Assembly (NCBI RefSeq): GCF_014236795.1
Contig: NZ_CP049017.1
Span: 3,698,001-3,762,000 of the forward strand
Reading direction: 5' to 3'
Origin: Xanthomonas theicola
GTDB lineage: Bacteria > Pseudomonadota > Gammaproteobacteria > Xanthomonadales > Xanthomonadaceae
DNA length: 64,000 nt
Program-made: the position numbers and the translations under genes
The notes under the pieces: generated by a model
Seen by the model: only the letters and a program-made list of their open reading frames with translations
Told to the model about the DNA's origin: nothing
The model's database searches: none
In this document: positions 26,742-35,129 of the stretch, one piece after another
Position numbering within the stretch: the first letter of the stretch is position 1
Layout of the letters: each line of letters starts with the position of its first letter

Positions 26742-27728
26742 CTACGGCGCGCAGGCCGCCAACGTCTGGTCCGCGTACCACAGCGCGCGCCGCGCCAGGT
26801 CGTAGGCGCTGTCGGCCTCGCGCGGCAGCAGTTGCTGCGCCAGGATCGGATCGGCGCCCTTGGCCATGGCCCTTTCCACCCGCTGCAGCGCGTCCAGGTG
26901 CACCAGCACCGGCGCCAACAGGCGCTCGCGCTGCGGCCACGGGCAGGCCGCACGGCGCCGCTCCAGGTCGCCCACGGCCTGGCGGATGCGGCGACTGGCC
27001 TCGCCCTGCAGCCCGGGCGCCTTCTCGAAGGCGATCGGCGCGGCCTTGTAAGCGTCGCCGGTGGCCTGGCTGCCCAAGTCGCTCGGGCGCTCGTGCAACG
27101 CCGGGTTGAAGCGCACGTCCGGCGGCGGCCGCGCCACCGCCGGCTGGTGCGCGCGCTTGGACAGCAGCTTCTTCATCGCATTGCCGATGCCCTGGACCGC
27201 CACATCGCCCAGGGTCCCGTCGCTGGCCCAATCCTTGTCGAAGCGGGTGGACCGGTAGTCGATCGGGTTCGGGCGCTCGAGCAAGCGCTTGGCCTTGGCC
27301 AGGTCGCGCGGGTTGGTGGTGCCGGGCGCGGTGCCTTGCGCTTCGGCGAATGGGTCCACCGCCACGCCGTCCGGCAGCCGCGCATGGCCGTCGCGGCCGT
27401 AGAGGGTGGCCGCCAGCGACTCTGTGCCTGCGGGTGCTGTGGGTGCAGGCGCGGCGCTGGCGGCGCGCGGCGCTGGCGGCGACCGCGGCGCGGCAGGCGC
27501 GCGCCGTGGCGCCTGCGGCGCGGCCTGGGCCACGGGCGCCGACGGCCGCGGCGCCGCGGCCGCCGCCACGGGGCGCGGCACGAACGCCAATCGCAGCGCA
27601 GCGTGCGCGGGCGTCGGCGACGACGACGGCGCGATCCACAGCAGCCGGCCCAGCACCAGCAGGATCAGCGCTGTCGTGGCCGCCGCACCCAGGCGCAGCA
27701 GCCGCTCTTCCGCAAGCGCAGACGTCAC
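26742..27728 (-). CDS. Single-pass membrane protein with Pro/Ala-rich linker, unknown function
   Basis: 328 residues from a GTG at 27728. A short cytoplasmic head (TSALAEERLLRLGAA) precedes one membrane helix (TTALILLVLGRLLWIAP), then a long Ala/Pro-rich linker and a soluble C-terminal domain. The anchored head plus Pro-rich spacer resembles TonB-like or xanthomonad 'transmembrane repetitive' proteins, but the C-terminal domain is not a TonB domain that I recognise. The frame also extends upstream of 27728, and GTG was chosen because it immediately precedes the helix-bearing head. It is divergent from the PheC-like gene. Confidence 0.65.
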   Translation of the reverse strand: MTSALAEERLLRLGAAATTALILLVLGRLLWIAPSSSPTPAHAALRLAFVPRPVAAAAAPRPSAPVAQAAPQAPRRAPAAPRSPPAPRAASAAPAPTAPAGTESLAATLYGRDGHARLPDGVAVDPFAEAQGTAPGTTNPRDLAKAKRLLERPNPIDYRSTRFDKDWASDGTLGDVAVQGIGNAMKKLLSKRAHQPAVARPPPDVRFNPALHERPSDLGSQATGDAYKAAPIAFEKAPGLQGEASRRIRQAVGDLERRRAACPWPQRERLLAPVLVHLDALQRVERAMAKGADPILAQQLLPREADSAYDLARRALWYADQTLAACAP

Positions 27729-28001
27729 GACGATCGGGATTGCATGGCGAGGCAGGCGTCCACCACAAGATTGTCTCCGGACCGGAGAAGGGCGCCGTGA
27801 GTTCCGGTGTCGGCGCGTGGCGCGCGGCGGCATGCGGCCATGGCCCGGCAACGGCCGCCGCGCAGCGTAGGCAACGCCTTGCCGCGCCTGGCGCTGCGCC
27901 ATGCCGCACGGAAACCGGCTAAGGTGGCCGGCCTAGGCGCAGGGACAGCCGGCGTACAGCTGGCGCGCGCCGCACCGACGACGCCCCCTGTGGAGCATTC
28001 C

Positions 28002-28787
28002 ATGATCCGATGCCTGGCCGCCTGCCTGCTGAGTGCCGCCGCTGCGCTACCGGCGCCCGCCGCCGCGTCGCAGCTGGACGCCGTCGTGCAGCGCGGCACG
28101 CTGCGCGTGTGCACCACCGGCGACTACGCCCCCTACAGCCGCCTGCGCGCGGATGGCGGCTACGAAGGCATCGACATCGCCCTGGCGCAATCGCTCGCGG
28201 CCAGCCTGGAGGCGACGGTGCAGTGGGTGCCCACGCGGTGGCCGACGCTGCTGCCGGACCTGTTGGCCGATCGCTGCGACATCGCGGTCGGCGGCATCTC
28301 GATATCGCTGCCGCGGCAACGCCAGGCCTGGTTCAGCGCCGTGCTCGAGGTCGACGGCAAGATCCCGCTGGTGCGCTGCGCCGACCGCGACCGCTACCGC
28401 GACGTCGCCCGGATCAATCGCGCCGACGTGCGGGTGATCGAACCGCGCGGCGGTACCAACGAAGCCTTCGCGCGGCGCGAACTGCCGCTGGCGCGGCTGA
28501 CCGTGCTCGACGACAACGCCGCGATCTTCGGCGAACTGCTGGAGGGCCGCGCCGACGTGATGATCACCGACGCATCGGAAGCGCGCTTCCAGCAGCGCCG
28601 CAGGCCCGGCCTGTGCGCGGTGGACCCGCCGCGGCCGCTGCAGTACGGCGAGAAAGCGTTCCTGCTGCCGCGCGGGGACATCGCCTGGAAGGCCTACGTG
28701 GACCAGTGGCTGCACCTGAGCAAGGCCAGCGGCGAGTACGCGCGGACCGTGGCGGCGTGGCTGGGAGACGACGCGCCCGCCGAGTGA
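28002..28787 (+). CDS. Periplasmic cyclohexadienyl dehydratase-like protein (PheC family)
   Basis: 261 residues from the ATG at 28002 with a signal peptide ending near PAPAAAS. The solute-binding-protein fold is plain: GTLRVCTTGDYAPYSRL, GYEGIDIALAQSLA, DIAVGGISIS. The stretch EPRGGTNEAFARREL matches the GGTNE..A....A signature of PheC, the exported enzyme that decarboxylates prephenate or arogenate toward phenylpyruvate and phenylalanine. A plain extracellular amino-acid-binding protein is the alternative. There is no adjacent permease gene, which favours the enzyme. Confidence 0.8.
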   Translation: MIRCLAACLLSAAAALPAPAAASQLDAVVQRGTLRVCTTGDYAPYSRLRADGGYEGIDIALAQSLAASLEATVQWVPTRWPTLLPDLLADRCDIAVGGISISLPRQRQAWFSAVLEVDGKIPLVRCADRDRYRDVARINRADVRVIEPRGGTNEAFARRELPLARLTVLDDNAAIFGELLEGRADVMITDASEARFQQRRRPGLCAVDPPRPLQYGEKAFLLPRGDIAWKAYVDQWLHLSKASGEYARTVAAWLGDDAPAE

Positions 28788-28812
28788 GGCGCGGCCGCGC
28801 CGCGGCGGCGGA

Positions 28813-30738
28813 TCAATCGCCGCCGCGCTCGCGCCAGGCCAGAAAGCCGCCCATCTGCAACGCGTGGGCCAGTGTCTGCAGGTACTCGTCGCGCCTGGGT
28901 TCGGCGGCCGCGGCATCCGCCGGCCAGCGATCGAGCAGGCCCTGCAGGCGCGGCAGATCGAGGATGCGGCTGGCCAGCGGCGAAGCGCGCAACTGCGCCA
29001 GTTGCCGCTGCATGACGCCACGCTGGGTGCACAGGCGCGCGAACCAGTCGCCATGCTGCACGCCGACCGCGCGATTGTCGAAGATCTCCTGCGGCGCGCC
29101 GCGCGCCGCCAGCATCCTGCGCGGCAACGAGCGACTGACGCCCTCGCGCAGGAACTGGTCCAGCGGCAGCGCGCCGAAGAACTCGATCACGCGCCGGTCT
29201 CCCAGCGGCATGCGCATGTCCACCCCGGACATGCCACGCAGCACGCCCCAGGCATCCATCGCCGCGACATTGCCAAGCAGCCACTCGCGCAGGACCGCCA
29301 GCGAGCGGTGGCGCCCGCCCAGGCGCATCCGGTAGCGGTCATGGTCGAGCGTCTCGCGCAGATTCAGCTGCCGCGCCAGCCGCGGGTTGAGCGCGGCGGC
29401 GCGCGCCCAGACGTCGCGTGGCAACCGGTGCCAGCGGCGCAACACCGCCATCGGCGCATGCGGGCGCAGCAGATGGCGCTGCACCGCCTTGCGCAGGCCC
29501 AGCCCTTGGCTATCGGCCAGGGCGCGCGTCTGCGCCAGCAACTCCCGCCATTGCCGCTCGCGCAACAGTTGCGGCAGCAGCGTCAGGCCGTCGTAGCTGA
29601 AGACCGCATTGCCCAGTTCACCGCCGATCAGGACCCGGCCGCCACGCGCCTCCAGGAACCGGTAGAGCGGAAAGAACCAGGCCATGTTCAGCGGCGCGCG
29701 CGCTGGCTGCGCGCTTTCGCGCCACCACCGTTCGGCGTCGTGCTCGCCCCAGTCGCCGCCGTCGTCGCCGACCTGGTGCCAATCGATTCCCGGATGCGTG
29801 GCGGACAGCAGGCGCGCGCGCGCGGACTCGTCGTAGTAATGGGTCGCGCTGTCCGGCGCGGTGGCCGCCTGCGGCACCCGGGTCAGCGCCAGCAGCGGCG
29901 CGGGTGCGCGTTGCCGCGCCGCGGACAGCACCACCGAGCCGCTGTCCAGACCGCCGGTCAGGCAGGCGGCCACCGGCCCCTCGGCACGCAACGCGTCGGC
30001 CACGGCACGGTCCAGGACCTCGGCGGCGGCCGCTTCGACCTGCGCATCGCTGCGCAGGCGCAACGCACCGGCCTGCGGCGGCGACCACCAGCGCGTCAGG
30101 TGGGTGTGTTCGGGCGTCATCACCATGACATGGGCCATCGGCACCCGATCGATGGCGCGGTACGCGGTCCGCGCCGACCGCGTGCGGTCCATCAGCAACT
30201 GGTCGGCCAGTGCCTGCTCGTCCAATTCCAGCGGGATCCCGGGCAGGACCAGCAAGGCGCGCAAGCGGGTCGCGAAGGCGATCAGGCGCGGCCCGCGGTG
30301 CACGAACAGCGAGCGCAGGCCCAACGGGTCGCGCGCCAGCAACAACCGGCGCCGGTCGGGCCGGTACAACGCCAACGCGTAGGAACCGTACAGGCGCTGC
30401 AGCGCCGTAGTGTCCCAGCGCTGCAGCGCCTCCAGCACCAGCGCGCCGTCGGGTGCTGAAGCGGGCGCCGGCGCGCCCAGCGCCGCGGCCAGTTCATGGC
30501 GCGCGGCCAGGACCACGTCCGCCGCCAGCACCGCGCCGGACGCGCCGACGCATGGCATCGCCTCGTGCCGGTCCTGGGCGGTGAACCGGTGCTGGCGATG
30601 GACGATCGCGATCGCGCCGTCCTGCCATACCCGCGCCGGGCCGATACCGCGCCCGTGCAGCGCCTGGCCCAGTCGGTGCAGATCCGCCGGCGCGACCGGC
30701 GCGCCGTCCAGGCGCCAGACGCCGGCGAAGTCGCTCAC
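28813..30738 (-). CDS. Lasso-type cyclase (asparagine synthetase-fold, C protein)
   Basis: 641 residues from a GTG at 30738, 18 nt after the precursor stop. The N-terminal half is a glutaminase-fold domain whose second residue is Ser, so the amidotransferase nucleophile is absent. The synthetase half keeps the ATP pyrophosphatase loop CLTGGLDSGSVVLSA (about residues 256-270). That combination is what lasso macrolactam synthetases show. They adenylate an Asp/Glu side chain of the core and close it on the core N-terminus. Other RiPP-linked asparagine synthetase homologues are possible. The orientation matches the precursor and is opposite to the other maturation genes. Confidence 0.82.
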   Translation of the reverse strand: MSDFAGVWRLDGAPVAPADLHRLGQALHGRGIGPARVWQDGAIAIVHRQHRFTAQDRHEAMPCVGASGAVLAADVVLAARHELAAALGAPAPASAPDGALVLEALQRWDTTALQRLYGSYALALYRPDRRRLLLARDPLGLRSLFVHRGPRLIAFATRLRALLVLPGIPLELDEQALADQLLMDRTRSARTAYRAIDRVPMAHVMVMTPEHTHLTRWWSPPQAGALRLRSDAQVEAAAAEVLDRAVADALRAEGPVAACLTGGLDSGSVVLSAARQRAPAPLLALTRVPQAATAPDSATHYYDESARARLLSATHPGIDWHQVGDDGGDWGEHDAERWWRESAQPARAPLNMAWFFPLYRFLEARGGRVLIGGELGNAVFSYDGLTLLPQLLRERQWRELLAQTRALADSQGLGLRKAVQRHLLRPHAPMAVLRRWHRLPRDVWARAAALNPRLARQLNLRETLDHDRYRMRLGGRHRSLAVLREWLLGNVAAMDAWGVLRGMSGVDMRMPLGDRRVIEFFGALPLDQFLREGVSRSLPRRMLAARGAPQEIFDNRAVGVQHGDWFARLCTQRGVMQRQLAQLRASPLASRILDLPRLQGLLDRWPADAAAAEPRRDEYLQTLAHALQMGGFLAWRERGGD

Positions 30739-30756
30739 GCTGGCGGGTGCCGCCGC

Positions 30757-30909
30757 TCAGGAGCCAGTGGTCGGTCCCGCGCCATCGTTGCCGAGGGTCG
30801 CATTGTTGGCGGTTTCTTCGATCGCCAGGAACGACACCACCGGTGTCGACCAGGGCTTGCGCCCGTCCTGGAGAGACGGCTCGGGCGATACGGGACGGTT
30901 CTCGTACAT
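30757..30909 (-). CDS. Candidate lasso-like RiPP precursor peptide
   Basis: 50 residues from the ATG at 30909, with a strong AGGAG ribosome site 9 nt upstream. The leader carries KPWSTPVVSFLAIEET, aligning with the KEWQTPVLESLDVNQT leader of the paeninodin precursor. Thr33 fits the conserved leader Thr two residues before cleavage. The core would then start at Asn35 and Asp42 would be residue 8, giving an 8-membered ring; cleavage one residue earlier gives Ala1 and a 9-membered ring. The core is rich in Asn, Gly and Thr (GNDGAGPTTGS) and ends in Ser50, the type of residue phosphorylated in paeninodin. Asn1 would be unusual for a lasso peptide. Confidence 0.75.
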   Translation of the reverse strand: MYENRPVSPEPSLQDGRKPWSTPVVSFLAIEETANNATLGNDGAGPTTGS

Positions 30910-31150
30910 TGCGAAATCTCCTGTGCCAATGCCAAACGCGGCGCCTGGGCGGCCGGCTTCCGGTTCTGTCTGCGCGCCCGGCGGCACCTGTCGCCGGCAC
31001 ACGCGATGCGCTGCCCGGACAGGCTATCACCGCGCGCCGCGCGCCCTTCGCGCGTTTATCATCTGCGTTTCCTGCGCCGCTTTCCAGTGGGCCGCGATCC
31101 GGCCCGACTGCCACTTGACCCCAGGTTGCCCGTTACACACCGCACGTTCG
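30910..31150. promoter_or_regulatory. Divergent promoter region of the RiPP-like cluster
   Basis: 240 nt separate the precursor start (minus) from the methyltransferase start (plus). It is the only gap large enough to drive both arms of the cluster. A TTTATCAT block at 31055-31062 is AT-rich for this genome and could be part of a -10 element on either strand. I see no clear operator palindrome. Confidence 0.45.
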
Positions 31151-31924
31151 ATGACCCTGCCACGCCTCCGCCGGCCGCGGCTGCTGTCGCTCTCCGCAGC
31201 CAGACTGCTTTATCGCGCACTGCGCAGCCGCGAGGGCCGTGCCTACGCGTGGCTGCACCTCACCTCGCCGCTCCCGCTGTTTCAGGACTATGGCACCACC
31301 GCCATGGACCGCTATCCGGCCTTGTTCGGCTTCGTCCAGGCGGCGCTGGGCGCGGATCGGGACGCGCAGCTGCTCTCGTTCGGCTGTGCCAGCGGCGAAG
31401 AGGTGTTCAGCCTGCGCGCCTATTTTCGGAATGCGACGATCACCGGCCTGGATATTCATCCAGGGCATATCGCCACTTGTCGGAGGCAGCTGCGTGCCAG
31501 GCCCGATCCGAAATTGCACTTTCGCGTCGCCGGCAGCACTTCGGGCGAGGCCGACGCCGCCTACGATGCCATCTTCTGCATGGCGGTGCTGCGTCGCGGC
31601 GAACTGGCGGCGCACCGCGGCGACCGCTGCGACCATCTGATCCAGTTCCAGGACGTCGATGCGCAATTGACGGACTTCGCGCGCTGCCTGCGCCCGGGCG
31701 GACTGCTGGTGTTGCGCCATGCCCACTTCCGGCTGCGCGATACCGGAGCGGCACGCTGGTTCGAGACGGCATTGTGCATGCCGCTGCCGGAGCGTGCGGA
31801 CACCCCGCTGTTCGGCCCGGACAACGTCCGCCTGCGCGTGCCGGCCGACGAGCAGGTGGTGTTCCGGCGCCGCGCGCACCCATTGGGCCAGGGCGTGCTT
31901 TCCAGCGGAACGCTTCCCAGGTAA
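31151..31924 (+). CDS. Class I SAM-dependent methyltransferase in the RiPP-like cluster
   Basis: 257 residues from the ATG at 31151. The SAM pocket motif LLSFGCASGEEVFSLRAYF is followed by ITGLDIHPGHI (acidic ribose-binding end) and a CLRPGGLLVLRHAHF strand, the usual class I order. The N-terminal ~35 residues are basic. Position as the first gene of the plus-strand arm, opposite the precursor, suggests it modifies the peptide, for example by carboxyl or side-chain methylation; this is inference from context. It could also belong to the CheR-like or small-molecule O-methyltransferase groups. Confidence 0.78.
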   Translation: MTLPRLRRPRLLSLSAARLLYRALRSREGRAYAWLHLTSPLPLFQDYGTTAMDRYPALFGFVQAALGADRDAQLLSFGCASGEEVFSLRAYFRNATITGLDIHPGHIATCRRQLRARPDPKLHFRVAGSTSGEADAAYDAIFCMAVLRRGELAAHRGDRCDHLIQFQDVDAQLTDFARCLRPGGLLVLRHAHFRLRDTGAARWFETALCMPLPERADTPLFGPDNVRLRVPADEQVVFRRRAHPLGQGVLSSGTLPR

Positions 31925-31954
31925 GGTCGCGATTTCCTCCCTCAGATCCCGCGA

Positions 31955-32236
31955 ATGAGCATCGAGCCGAACGCCGTGATCGCGCAGACGCCTGGCTGCC
32001 TGGCCGCCGAGATGGGCGAGGAGCTGGTGATCATGAGCGTCGAGCGCGGCCTGTATTTCTCGCTGGACCCGGTCGGCAGGGACGTCTGGTCGCGCCTCGC
32101 CTCGCCCTGCACCTTCGCCGCCCTGTGCGATCGCCTGAGCGCCGACTACGCAGGGCCGAGGGCGGCCATCGCCACCGACGTGGCGGCGCTGCTGGAGACG
32201 CTGCGCGGCGCCGGCGCGGTCGAGATCCGCGCCTGA
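31955..32236 (+). CDS. PqqD-like leader-peptide-binding protein (B1/RRE)
   Basis: 93 residues. Central YFSLDPVGRDVWSRLASP is the PqqD-type signature (y.ln..g..vw..l..p), followed by a winged-helix tail with DVAALLETLRGAGAVEI. Stand-alone PqqD-fold proteins bind the leader peptides of RiPP precursors and present them to the maturation enzymes. In lasso systems this is the B1 protein. It begins 30 nt after the methyltransferase gene and is followed by the kinase gene, consistent with one transcript. Confidence 0.87.
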   Translation: MSIEPNAVIAQTPGCLAAEMGEELVIMSVERGLYFSLDPVGRDVWSRLASPCTFAALCDRLSADYAGPRAAIATDVAALLETLRGAGAVEIRA

Positions 32237-32268
32237 GCCGCACGCCGGCCAGCCGGACGCGGGCGGCC

Positions 32269-33189
32269 ATGCAGGCGGGCGGCCACGACTACCTGCTCTG
32301 CGGCTGGCACGTGCGCAGTGCTCTGGCGCTGCCGGAGCTGCCGCGATGGCCAGGAACGGCCGCCGGCGCCGACCACGCGGATGTGGTCATCGAGGATGCG
32401 CCGCTCCCCGAGCGGCTGGATCCGGCGGCGCCCCCCGGGACATGGCTGAGCGTCGGCGACGACGGCTCCGTGCTGCTGCAGGTTCCGCAGCTGGTCCGCA
32501 TCCATGTCCTGGGCGGGCACACGATCCGGGTACAGCGCCTGTGCCTGCACGACCAAGGCTGGCGGTTGTTCCTGCTCGGCTCGGCGCTGGGCTACCTGTG
32601 TCTGCAACGCGGCGTGTTTCCGCTGCATGCCGCCAGCGTGCGCATCGGCACCCGCATCCTGGCCATCGCGGGCCACAGCGGCGCCGGAAAATCCACCCTC
32701 GCCGCCACGCTGCTCAAGCGCGGCCACGGCCTGCTCAGCGACGACCTGACCGTCATCCGCGACATCCCTCAGGACCGGGGCATCGAGGTACTGCCGGCAT
32801 TCCCGCGACTGAAGCTGTGGCGCGACACGCTGCAATCACTGCAGCTTCCCGACACCGGCGTGCCGCGGGTGCGCCCCGGCATGGAGAAGTTCGATCTGCG
32901 CCCGCGCTCCGGGTTCGATACCGCGCCTGCCGCGCTGGATGGCATCGTGGTGCTGCGCGATGCGCCCGAGTTGCAACTGCAGCGCTATCCGCGCAGCGCC
33001 GCGTTGCCGGTGCTGCACGGCTACCTGGCCCGGCCGCAGGTGGCCGCGCGTCTGGGCCTGCGCGCGACCACCTTCGCCCAGGCCGCCGCGATCGCCCGCC
33101 AGATCCCGGTCTGGCGGCTGCAGCGGCCGCGCCGCTTCGACGCGCTGGAGGCGACGGCGGACCTGATCGAGGTGCAACTGGGCACATGA
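32269..33189 (+). CDS. HPr kinase-like peptide kinase (PadeK/ThcoK type)
   Basis: 306 residues from the ATG at 32269. The P-loop IAGHSGAGKSTLAATLL (about residue 133) and the preceding VFPLHAASVRIG match the HprK C-terminal kinase domain; LLSDDLTVI gives the acidic catalytic strand. The N-terminal ~120 residues are not the HprK N-domain. In paeninodin and Sphingobium lasso clusters, such HprK homologues phosphorylate the C-terminal Ser of the precursor, and the precursor here ends in Ser. Its stop overlaps the sulfotransferase start (ATGA). Confidence 0.85.
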   Translation: MQAGGHDYLLCGWHVRSALALPELPRWPGTAAGADHADVVIEDAPLPERLDPAAPPGTWLSVGDDGSVLLQVPQLVRIHVLGGHTIRVQRLCLHDQGWRLFLLGSALGYLCLQRGVFPLHAASVRIGTRILAIAGHSGAGKSTLAATLLKRGHGLLSDDLTVIRDIPQDRGIEVLPAFPRLKLWRDTLQSLQLPDTGVPRVRPGMEKFDLRPRSGFDTAPAALDGIVVLRDAPELQLQRYPRSAALPVLHGYLARPQVAARLGLRATTFAQAAAIARQIPVWRLQRPRRFDALEATADLIEVQLGT

Positions 33190-34025
33190 ACCGACACGGG
33201 ATCTTCTGGCTCGCGTCCTACCCGAAGTCCGGCAACACCTGGGTGCGCTGCCTGATCGCCAGCCTGCAGAACGACGCCGCGGCGATGGACCTCAACGGTC
33301 TCGGGCGGCAACTGCCCAATGCGGCCTCGCGCATCTGGCTGGAACGCTTCGTCGACATGGACACCGGCGATCTCATGCATGCCGAACTGGACCTGCTGCG
33401 CAGCGCCGCCTACCGGCAATGCGCGGCACACGCGATGAGCCTGCTCAAGATCCACGACAGCTACGACGCCGACCTGTTTCCGGCCGAGGCCACGCTGGGC
33501 ACCGTCTACATCGTGCGCGATCCACGCGATGTGGCGCCCTCCTGGGCGGACCACATGCGCGTGGATCTGGACACCGCCATCCGGCAGATGGCCGATCCGC
33601 ACCTGACCATGAGCGAGGGCCTGCATGCCTACCGGCCGCAGGCGCGACAGCGCTTCGGCTCCTGGTCGGGACACGTCGCCTCCTGGCTGCACCACGCGCC
33701 GGCGCCGTGTCTGCTGCTGCGCTACGAGGACCTGCAGGCGCAGCCGTCGCGCGAGACCGCGCGCCTGGCGGCGTTTCTCGGTCTGCCCGCCGACGCGGAC
33801 CGGGTGGCGCGCGCGGTCGCGGCCTGCCGTTTCGACGCCTTGCGCGAAATCGAGGAGCACAGCGGGTTCATCGAGCGCCGCGACGGTCAACCGCGTTTTT
33901 TCCGCCAGGGCCGCGCCGGCGCCTGGCAAAGCGCGCTGCACGCGCGCCAGGCCGCGCGACTGGTGACCGACCACGGCGCGATGATGCGGCAGCTGGGCTA
34001 CGACACCGGCACCGCGTCCGGCTGA
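33186..34025 (+). CDS. PAPS-dependent sulfotransferase
   Basis: 279 residues. The 5'-phosphosulfate loop is LASYPKSGNTWVR (residues 10-21) and the 3'-phosphate motif is VYIVRDPRDVAPSW (about 107-120), followed by LLLRYEDLQAQP. These are the two diagnostic PAPS-binding elements. It overlaps the kinase by 4 nt, and its 3' end overlaps the convergent GNAT gene by 28 nt. Sulfotransferases recur in HprK-containing RiPP clusters, so a peptide or phosphopeptide acceptor is likely, but a small-molecule acceptor cannot be excluded. Confidence 0.9.
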   Translation: MNRHGIFWLASYPKSGNTWVRCLIASLQNDAAAMDLNGLGRQLPNAASRIWLERFVDMDTGDLMHAELDLLRSAAYRQCAAHAMSLLKIHDSYDADLFPAEATLGTVYIVRDPRDVAPSWADHMRVDLDTAIRQMADPHLTMSEGLHAYRPQARQRFGSWSGHVASWLHHAPAPCLLLRYEDLQAQPSRETARLAAFLGLPADADRVARAVAACRFDALREIEEHSGFIERRDGQPRFFRQGRAGAWQSALHARQAARLVTDHGAMMRQLGYDTGTASG

Positions 34026-34504
34026 TCCCACTGCATCTGCCAGGCGACGCCGGTGTCGGCGACGGCGCGAAAACCCAGCTGCCGGTACAGCGCCGCGGCG
34101 GGGTTGTCCTTGTACACCTGCAAGCGCACGCGGCGCGCCTGCACCTGCACCGCGCCGATCAGCGCACGGCCGATGCCCTGGCCGCGGCAGGCGGCACGCA
34201 GCGCGATGTCCAGGATGCGGACTGTGCCGTCGGTGTCCGGCGCCAGGTACAGCCGGCCCACGACCTGTGCGTACTCGGTCAGCACCAGCAACCGCGCGTC
34301 CGGATGGCGCCGCGTGTAGTCGCGGCGCTGCGCATCGAACTGCTGGTCGAGCAGCGCGGCCTTGGCCGCGTCGTCCCAGGGCATCGCCGCGAACTCACCC
34401 CAGCGCTGCTGCCGGAACATATCCCGCAACGCCGGCAGGTCCTGCGCGTCTTCGTGGCGCAGCGCCAATCCGCGCGCCTGCCATGGCGCAGGCAGGCGCG
34501 GCAT
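33998..34504 (-). CDS. GNAT family N-acetyltransferase
   Basis: 168 residues from the ATG at 34504 (an upstream start at 34540 would overlap the tail-collar gene more). The acetyl-CoA motif A is ILDIALRAACRGQGIGRALIGAV (R..G.G..L) and motif B is QVYKDNPAAALYRQLGFRAV, a complete GNAT core. It lies 10 nt downstream of the last tail-collar gene in the same direction, so it probably belongs with those genes rather than with the sulfotransferase it converges on. The substrate is unknown. Confidence 0.88.
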   Translation of the reverse strand: MPRLPAPWQARGLALRHEDAQDLPALRDMFRQQRWGEFAAMPWDDAAKAALLDQQFDAQRRDYTRRHPDARLLVLTEYAQVVGRLYLAPDTDGTVRILDIALRAACRGQGIGRALIGAVQVQARRVRLQVYKDNPAAALYRQLGFRAVADTGVAWQMQWDQPDAVPVS

Positions 34505-34514
34505 GGCCGCGCCG

Positions 34515-35105
34515 TCAGGGCCGGGGCGGATAGACGCCATCGGTGGCGCAAATGCAGAACCGCAGCGTCACATACGGCTGCCGGTTCTCATGCGCCTGGA
34601 CCGCCGCCGGGGTGGGCGGAAACGCGGACAGTGCGGTGGGCGCCATCGCCCCCAGCGCGGGCGCCGAGGCCTCCGGCACGTACGCGAGGAACGTGGTCGG
34701 CGGCGTGGTCGAGAGATTGAGCAGGCGCGACACGTAGGCATTGCCGCTGGGCGCGCTGCTGAACGCGCCCGGCGCAGTGGCCGGCGCCATGAACTTGCTG
34801 GCGACGAGGTGGTTGTGCACCGGCAGCTGCGCCGCGGACGTCAGCGCGACCGCATCGGCGCCCTGCAACTGGCCGATGACGTAATTGCTCAAGCCGGCGC
34901 CCTGGCCCTGGCCGATGCCTGCGCGGCCGCGCAGGTCGGGCAGCCCGAACGTGGTGCGGCCGTCGCCGCCGTAGCGCATGCCGATCACCGCGTACAGCGC
35001 CTGGTACTGCTGCAGGCTCACCAACTGGCCCATGCAGTCGAGCCATCCCTCGGGCGCGAAGTTGTAGGTGAACGCACGCACCTCGCCGATGAAACTGTTG
35101 GACAT
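34515..35105 (-). CDS. Phage tail collar domain protein (MdpB-like), copy 3
   Basis: 196 residues, start MSNSFIGEVRAF. The Tail Collar signature covers the first ~75 residues: FAPEGWLDCMGQLVSLQQYQALYAVIG, then YGGDGRTTFGLPDLRGRAGIGQGQG. The rest is Gly/Ala/Thr-rich, with a terminal RFCICATDGVYP. Proteins of this type occur in phage fibres, but free-standing bacterial relatives called microcystin-dependent proteins are also known. No other phage gene is nearby. It is the third of three tandem homologues, separated by 24 nt from copy 2. Confidence 0.9.
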   Translation of the reverse strand: MSNSFIGEVRAFTYNFAPEGWLDCMGQLVSLQQYQALYAVIGMRYGGDGRTTFGLPDLRGRAGIGQGQGAGLSNYVIGQLQGADAVALTSAAQLPVHNHLVASKFMAPATAPGAFSSAPSGNAYVSRLLNLSTTPPTTFLAYVPEASAPALGAMAPTALSAFPPTPAAVQAHENRQPYVTLRFCICATDGVYPPRP

Positions 35106-35129
35106 GTCGAACTCCTTAGCGATGGCCGG

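Noticed and set aside
31055..31062. A defined sigma-70 promoter between precursor and methyltransferase
   Set aside because: Only an AT-rich block is visible; no matching -35 hexamer at proper distance, so strand and position cannot be assigned.
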